Assembly (NCBI GenBank): GCA_964452115.1
Contig: CAYVKY010000082.1
Coordinates: 1 to 10,383, forward strand
Origin: CAYVKY01 sp964452115
GTDB lineage: Bacteria > Bacteroidota > Ignavibacteria > Tepidaquicellales > Tepidaquicellaceae
Direction: 5' to 3'
DNA: 10,383 bases
Part shown: positions 7,945 to 10,383 of the stretch, in pieces
How the letters are laid out: the number at the start of each line of letters is the position of its first letter
How positions within the stretch are numbered: position 1 is the stretch's first letter
The notes under the pieces: model-generated
What the model was told of the DNA's origin: nothing
What the model saw: only the letters and a program-made list of their open reading frames with translations
Databases searched by the model: none
Program-made: the position numbers and the translations under genes

Positions 7945-8020
7945 GCTGGCATAGCTCAGCTGGTAGAGCAGCTGATTTGTAATCAGCAGGTCGGGGGTTC
8001 AAATCCCTCTGCCAGCTCCA
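7945..8020 (+). tRNA. tRNA-Thr (anticodon TGT)
   Basis: This is a complete 76-nt cloverleaf. The acceptor stem GCTGGCA (7945-7951) pairs with TGCCAGC (8010-8016), with discriminator T8017 and encoded CCA 8018-8020. The D stem is GCTC (7954-7957)/GAGC (7966-7969). The anticodon stem is GCTGA (7971-7975)/TCAGC (7983-7987) with loop TTTGTAA, giving anticodon TGT at 7978-7980, which reads threonine ACA (and possibly ACG by wobble). The T stem 7993-7997/8005-8009 contains one G-U pair and the loop is TTCAAAT. A possible promoter upstream is TTGTAA (7906-7911) and TAATTT (7929-7934) at 17-bp spacing. It is a single tRNA gene with its own terminator. Confidence 0.97.
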
Positions 8021-8023
8021 ACG

Positions 8024-8060
8024 AAAGCCCTGTAAATAAAATGTTTGCAGGGCTTTTTTT
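8024..8060 (+). terminator. Rho-independent terminator after tRNA-Thr
   Basis: AAAGCCCTG (8024-8032) pairs with CAGGGCTTT (8048-8056). The stem can extend inward by a T-G wobble and AAA/TTT (8034-8036 with 8044-8046), leaving a 7-nt loop. T runs to 8060. It starts 4 nt after the CCA. Confidence 0.93.
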
Positions 8061-8202
8061 ATTTAACATTTCTATCCTGAAAATAGAAAATATTTTTTAT
8101 TAAAGCTTTGCAAGGGCTGAGCTGCATTTTCCGAATCAATCATTTCGGCTGAGAGACAGGGCAGGCATTGTCTAAGATAATTAAATTCATTGCAAAAATA
8201 TT
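8061..8202. other. Gene-free stretch before the antitoxin operator
   Basis: The interval between the tRNA terminator (8060) and the antitoxin start (8311) is about 250 bp without a gene. This left part holds a small hairpin, CCGAA (8131-8135)/TTCGG (8144-8148), two copies of GGCTGAG (from 8115 and from 8147), and the left 22-nt repeat listed separately. A minus-strand frame is open for about 38 codons ending in TAG at 8072-8074, but it resembles no known protein and is probably chance or a remnant. The rest (8203-8310) holds the operator, promoter and leader. Confidence 0.5.
8152..8173 (-). repeat. 22-nt palindrome-like repeat, left copy
   Basis: Read on the minus strand, this 22-mer matches the copy at 8614-8635 at 19 of 22 positions, so the two copies are in inverted orientation around the antitoxin gene. 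It is itself an imperfect palindrome (AGACA at 8154-8158 with TGTCT at 8169-8173). The direct-orientation match is worse (16 of 21). Confidence 0.75.
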
Positions 8203-8224
8203 ATGTTGCACTTTAGTGCAACAT
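8203..8224. promoter_or_regulatory. Perfect inverted repeat, probable antitoxin operator
   Basis: The 9-bp half-site ATGTTGCAC (8203-8211) is followed, after a TTTA spacer, by its exact reverse complement (8216-8224). It lies 86 bp before the XRE gene and covers the -35 hexamer and spacer of the predicted promoter. This is the position expected for autorepression by a HigA-type antitoxin dimer. No run of T follows, so a terminator is unlikely. Operator function is inferred from position and symmetry. Confidence 0.7.
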
Positions 8225-8234
8225 TAATTATATT
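8206..8234 (+). promoter_or_regulatory. Sigma70-type promoter overlapping the operator
   Basis: TTGCAC (8206-8211) and TATATT (8229-8234) are 17 bp apart. The -10 hexamer is identical to that predicted before mltD. Binding of a repressor to the 8203-8224 palindrome would block polymerase. Transcription would begin near 8241, leaving about 70 nt before the antitoxin start. Confidence 0.55.
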
Positions 8235-8310
8235 TATTCTGTGGATAATAAACGGAAAGAGAGGAATTTAATATTTTAAAAAGATTATATAAGCGAAAAA
8301 AAATAATATA

Positions 8311-8592
8311 TTGACACTTGAACAATTCAAAGACAAGAATTACGGAAAACGCGGGAGTGTAAAACGAGACAAACTTGAAGAAGGTTATGAAAATTTCAAA
8401 CTCGGAGCTTTAATTCAGGAAGCCCGGCTTGAAAAAGGTATGACACAAGAAGAATTGGCAAACAGAATCGGAACAACTAAATCGTATATTTCAAAAATCG
8501 AGAATAATATTAAAGAAGTCCGATTTTCAACCCTTCAAAAAATAGTGAAATTAGGTTTAGGAGGGCAGCTTCAACTATCCATTCGTCTTTGA
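8311..8592 (+). CDS. HigA-type XRE antitoxin/transcription regulator, apparently without a toxin
   Basis: This 93-residue protein has the layout of HigA-like antitoxins. The N-terminal arm reads TLEQFKDKNYGKRGSVKRDKLEEGYENFKLG. An HTH_3 (Cro/C1) domain covers about 31-70 (LIQEARLEKGMTQEELANRIG, recognition helix TTKSYISKIENN at 55-66). The tail is VRFSTLQKIVKLGLGGQLQLSI. In typical operons of this family a RelE/HigB/Gp49-like toxin gene precedes the antitoxin; only 86 bp separate operator and antitoxin here, too little for a toxin, and none follows. The only usable start is TTG 8311: an in-frame TAA lies at 8290-8292, there is no ATG and no Shine-Dalgarno. The preceding codon ATA (8308-8310) sits where relatives usually have the ATG of MKTLEQF-type starts, so the start may be mutated. 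The gene is otherwise intact. It likely binds the palindrome at 8203-8224. Confidence 0.85.
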   Translation: MTLEQFKDKNYGKRGSVKRDKLEEGYENFKLGALIQEARLEKGMTQEELANRIGTTKSYISKIENNIKEVRFSTLQKIVKLGLGGQLQLSIRL

Positions 8593-8612
8593 ATAATAAT
8601 TTATTTTTAATT

Positions 8613-8675
8613 GAGACAATGAATGCCTTGTCTCTACGAGTGCTTACACGCAGGGCAGCGGCAAGCACTGCCCCT
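8613..8675. repeat. Composite palindromic repeat, right copy plus second hairpin set
   Basis: The first part, GAGACAA (8613-8619) with TTGTCTC (8628-8634), is a 7-bp inverted repeat with an 8-nt spacer; its 22-mer at 8614-8635 matches the left copy (8152-8173) in inverted orientation at 19 of 22 positions. The second part can fold in two competing ways: AGTGCTT (8639-8645) with AAGCACT (8663-8669), or GGGCAG (8653-8658) with CTGCCC (8668-8673). It is more GC-rich than its surroundings. It resembles short dispersed intergenic palindromes (REP/MITE-like), but no copy number can be judged from this window. Confidence 0.7.
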
Positions 8676-8816
8676 ACAATATTTTGTCACTTCATTCTTA
8701 TTCCCAAATGTGGACTTTAATATAGTTTTAATTCAATTTATATTTAGCAGAATTTCTATAGTGTTATTTGCAGCTGTAACTTTCAGACGGACATTACAAA
8801 TATCAAATAATCTTAT

Positions 8817-10052
8817 ATGGACAAGCTTTTAAATGAGTATGTAAAACCAACAAAGACACATTATAAAATTTTATTCCTCAGCTGGGCGGGGTGGGTATTT
8901 GATTTCTATGATTTAATTCTCTTTACATTTCTGATGATTCCGCTGAAGGCAGAACTCGGATTATCCGATATTCAGGTTTCGTTTGTGCTCGGCTCAAGTC
9001 TTGCTGCAACGGCTGTCGGCGGTGTGATATTCGGATATCTTTCGGATAAATTCGGCAGGAAACCTGTGCTGCAATGGACAATCGTCACTTACAGCATCGG
9101 AACATTTCTCAGCGGATTTTCAAACGGACTGCTTCCGCTTCTGATTTTCAGAATTATCACGGGACTCGGAGTCGGCGGTGAATGGGCAACCGGACAGACT
9201 TTTATCGGCGAAACATTTCCAGCCAAAATGCGCGGAAGATACGGTGCATTTATGCAGACCGGTGCGCCGCTCGGAATTGCACTTGCAACCATAATAGGCG
9301 GATATCTTGCACCGGTTATCGGTTGGAGGGAATGTTTTTATATTTCCATACTTCCAGCAATACTTGTAATATTTATGCGAAGGCACCTGCCTGAATCGGA
9401 TATATGGGAAGTAAATAAAAATTTAAAACCGGACGTCAAAGAAAATAAATTTTTACTACTCTTTAATAAAGACAATCGCAGAATGTTCGTGCTTGCGCTG
9501 GTGCTTGCAATCTTTGATATGTCCGCTTACTGGTTTACATATTCCTGGATGCCGGGATATCTACATCAGCAAAGGCAGTTCACACTTGCAAAATCCGCAC
9601 TCTTTATGCTGGTTACTCAGAGCGGCGGATTTATCGGTTACACAACCTTCGGATTTATGGCTGATAAATACGGCAGAAGGCCTGCGTACACTGTGTATTC
9701 AGTGATTATGGCAGCGGGGTTGATTATGATTACAACGTTGTGGAATGTCATCGAAGTCAATCACAGTTTTATATATCTGTGTATGTTTCTCGTCGGATTC
9801 GGAACGGGTATGTTCGGCGGCTACGGTCCGCTTTTCTCGGAAATATTTCCGACTGAAATCAGAAGCACGGCGATGGGCACGGCGTTTAATCTCGCAAGAG
9901 GAATTCAATTCGTCACGCCGGTTGTTATATCGCTTGTTGCCGTGAATTACGGACTTGGAGGCGGAATTTCCATTGCAGCAATATTTGCATTACTGACAGG
10001 TTTGTGGATATGGATGTTTCCCGAAACAAGAGGGAAAGTAATTAAAAGATAA
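8817..10052 (+). CDS. MFS transporter, sialate/carboxylate:H+ symporter-like
   Basis: This 411-residue inner-membrane carrier shows the usual 12 hydrophobic segments in two halves. TM1 carries WVFDFYD (26-32), with an acidic pair typical of the aromatic-acid/sialate/lactate symporter branches. The loop 2-3 motif GYLSDKFGRKP is at 73-83, and its second-half counterpart GFMADKYGRRP at 279-289. TM4-5 carries FRIITGLGVGGEWATGQTF (111-129), then ETFPAKMRGRYGAFMQTGAPLG. The long central loop is at about 188-220 after LPESDIW, and PETRG is near the C terminus (402-406). The GGEW and LPES motifs point to the NanT/Jen1-like group of proton-coupled uptake of organic acids or sugar acids; the substrate cannot be told from sequence. 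The start is ATG 8817 without a Shine-Dalgarno. The stop is one base from the stop of the convergent transketolase gene, with no terminator. Confidence 0.9.
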   Translation: MDKLLNEYVKPTKTHYKILFLSWAGWVFDFYDLILFTFLMIPLKAELGLSDIQVSFVLGSSLAATAVGGVIFGYLSDKFGRKPVLQWTIVTYSIGTFLSGFSNGLLPLLIFRIITGLGVGGEWATGQTFIGETFPAKMRGRYGAFMQTGAPLGIALATIIGGYLAPVIGWRECFYISILPAILVIFMRRHLPESDIWEVNKNLKPDVKENKFLLLFNKDNRRMFVLALVLAIFDMSAYWFTYSWMPGYLHQQRQFTLAKSALFMLVTQSGGFIGYTTFGFMADKYGRRPAYTVYSVIMAAGLIMITTLWNVIEVNHSFIYLCMFLVGFGTGMFGGYGPLFSEIFPTEIRSTAMGTAFNLARGIQFVTPVVISLVAVNYGLGGGISIAAIFALLTGLWIWMFPETRGKVIKR

Positions 10053-10053
10053 A

Positions 10054-10383
10054 TTATTTTTCCATCAGGTCCTTTGCGGAGTTTATGATATTTTCTACAG
10101 TTATTCCGTAAAATTTGTACAAATCCTGATATTTGCCCGATGCTCCGAATGTTTCAAGTGTAATGAATTTTCCAAAATCCGAATCTACAAATTTGCTCCA
10201 TCCGAATGATGAAGCAGCCTCAACTGCAATTCTTTTCTTGACCGAAGACGGCAGAATTGATTCCCTGTATTCTTTCGGTTGACTTTCGAATAAACTCCAG
10301 CACGGAAGACTTACAACACGCGGGTTAATTCCTTCTGCTTTTAATTTTTCATACGCTTCGATACACAGACTTACCTCCGAGCC
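10054..10383 (-). CDS. tkt: Transketolase, C-terminal part (cut by window edge)
   Basis: The frame read from base 10383 down to TAA at 10054-10056 gives 109 residues and has no start in the window. It begins GSEVSLCIEAYEKLKAEGI, then RVVSLPCWSLFESQPKEYRE, SILPSSVKKRIAVEAASSFGW, FITLETFGASGKYQDLYKF and YGITVENIINSAKDLM. These are characteristic of the transketolase C-terminal domain: GSEV at the start of the domain, P-W-FE.Q..EYR, VEA.S..GW, and FGAS near the end. The enzyme transfers two-carbon ketol units in the pentose phosphate pathway using thiamine diphosphate; the cofactor-binding and pyrimidine domains lie outside the window. It is convergent with the MFS gene with a single base between the two stop codons. 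Confidence 0.93.
   Translation of the reverse strand, partial: GSEVSLCIEAYEKLKAEGINPRVVSLPCWSLFESQPKEYRESILPSSVKKRIAVEAASSFGWSKFVDSDFGKFITLETFGASGKYQDLYKFYGITVENIINSAKDLMEK

Noticed and set aside
7945..8020. tRNA-Thr as an integration site for a genomic island
   Set aside because: No second copy of the tRNA 3' end is seen downstream, no integrase gene is present, and the tRNA keeps its own intact terminator.
8111..8175. TPP-riboswitch-like text (GGCTGAGAG)
   Set aside because: Only the short GGCTGAGA string matches; the partner strand of the THI element and a thiamine-related gene downstream are missing, and the following gene is an antitoxin.
8072..8185. Minus-strand open frame of about 38 codons next to the tRNA terminator
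   Set aside because: No recognisable family or credible start context, and part of it is the 22-nt repeat; too short to call even a pseudogene.
8225..8310. Possible remnant of a HigB/RelE toxin between operator and antitoxin
   Set aside because: One frame reads a short basic stretch (VDNKRKERN) before a stop, but this is too short and too low in complexity to match a toxin C terminus.
8623..8832. Plus-strand open frame of 69 codons
   Set aside because: It starts inside the palindromic repeat block, runs through the leader of the MFS gene, overlaps that gene's start in another frame, and resembles no protein family.
9089..9945. Several open frames on both strands inside the MFS gene
   Set aside because: All lie within the 12-TM transporter coding sequence and have no family resemblance; they are shadows of it.

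Overview
The window is AT-rich chromosomal DNA from a bacterium probably in the Bacteroidota/Chlorobiota (FCB) group, possibly an Ignavibacteria-like lineage. This placement is inferred from codon use, mostly absent Shine-Dalgarno sequences, and the gene families present. Two places show good TTGnnn-17-TATATT promoters rather than the TTTG/TAnnTTTG type of classical Bacteroidetes. The window is mostly housekeeping and metabolic genes, plus one small accessory-looking insert around 8.15-8.68 kb.

Layout. 1-2539 (minus strand): an alpha-glucan phosphorylase gene (GT35, glgP-like), followed 4 bp later by an AtuA/DUF1446-family gene that runs off the left edge. 2706-3640 (plus): a lipoprotein with one CXXCH haem motif near its C terminus (cytochrome c'-like layout), then a DUF302 protein. 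The DUF302 gene overlaps by 20 bp, tail to tail, with a minus-strand RluD-type 23S rRNA pseudouridine synthase gene (3621-4607). 4699-5076 (plus): a small secreted protein with a TonB-C-terminal-like region, the only gene here with a strong Shine-Dalgarno; it ends at a strong terminator. 5212-7803 (plus): a large MltD-type lytic transglycosylase lipoprotein with five C-terminal LysM repeats, with its own promoter and terminator. 7945-8020: tRNA-Thr(TGT) with encoded CCA, followed by a terminator.

8152-8681 is the accessory part. A HigA-type XRE antitoxin gene stands alone without a toxin, has no ATG start, and lies behind a perfect 9-bp inverted repeat that overlaps a promoter. The gene and its operator are bracketed by two 22-nt repeats in inverted orientation (19 of 22 identical). 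The right copy continues into a second set of overlapping palindromes. This looks like a solo antitoxin/regulator remnant inside a repeat-bounded cassette.

8817-10052 (plus): a 12-TM major facilitator transporter of the sialate/carboxylate:H+ symporter type. It ends one base from the stop codon of a convergent transketolase gene (10054 to the right edge, minus strand, C-terminal part only).

Glycogen phosphorolysis, the pentose-phosphate step and the MFS carrier are all carbon-metabolism functions, but nothing here shows they are co-regulated. I see no CRISPR array, intact insertion sequence or clear phage genes. The strongest candidates for something undescribed are the repeat-bounded solo antitoxin and the cytochrome-lipoprotein/DUF302 pair.
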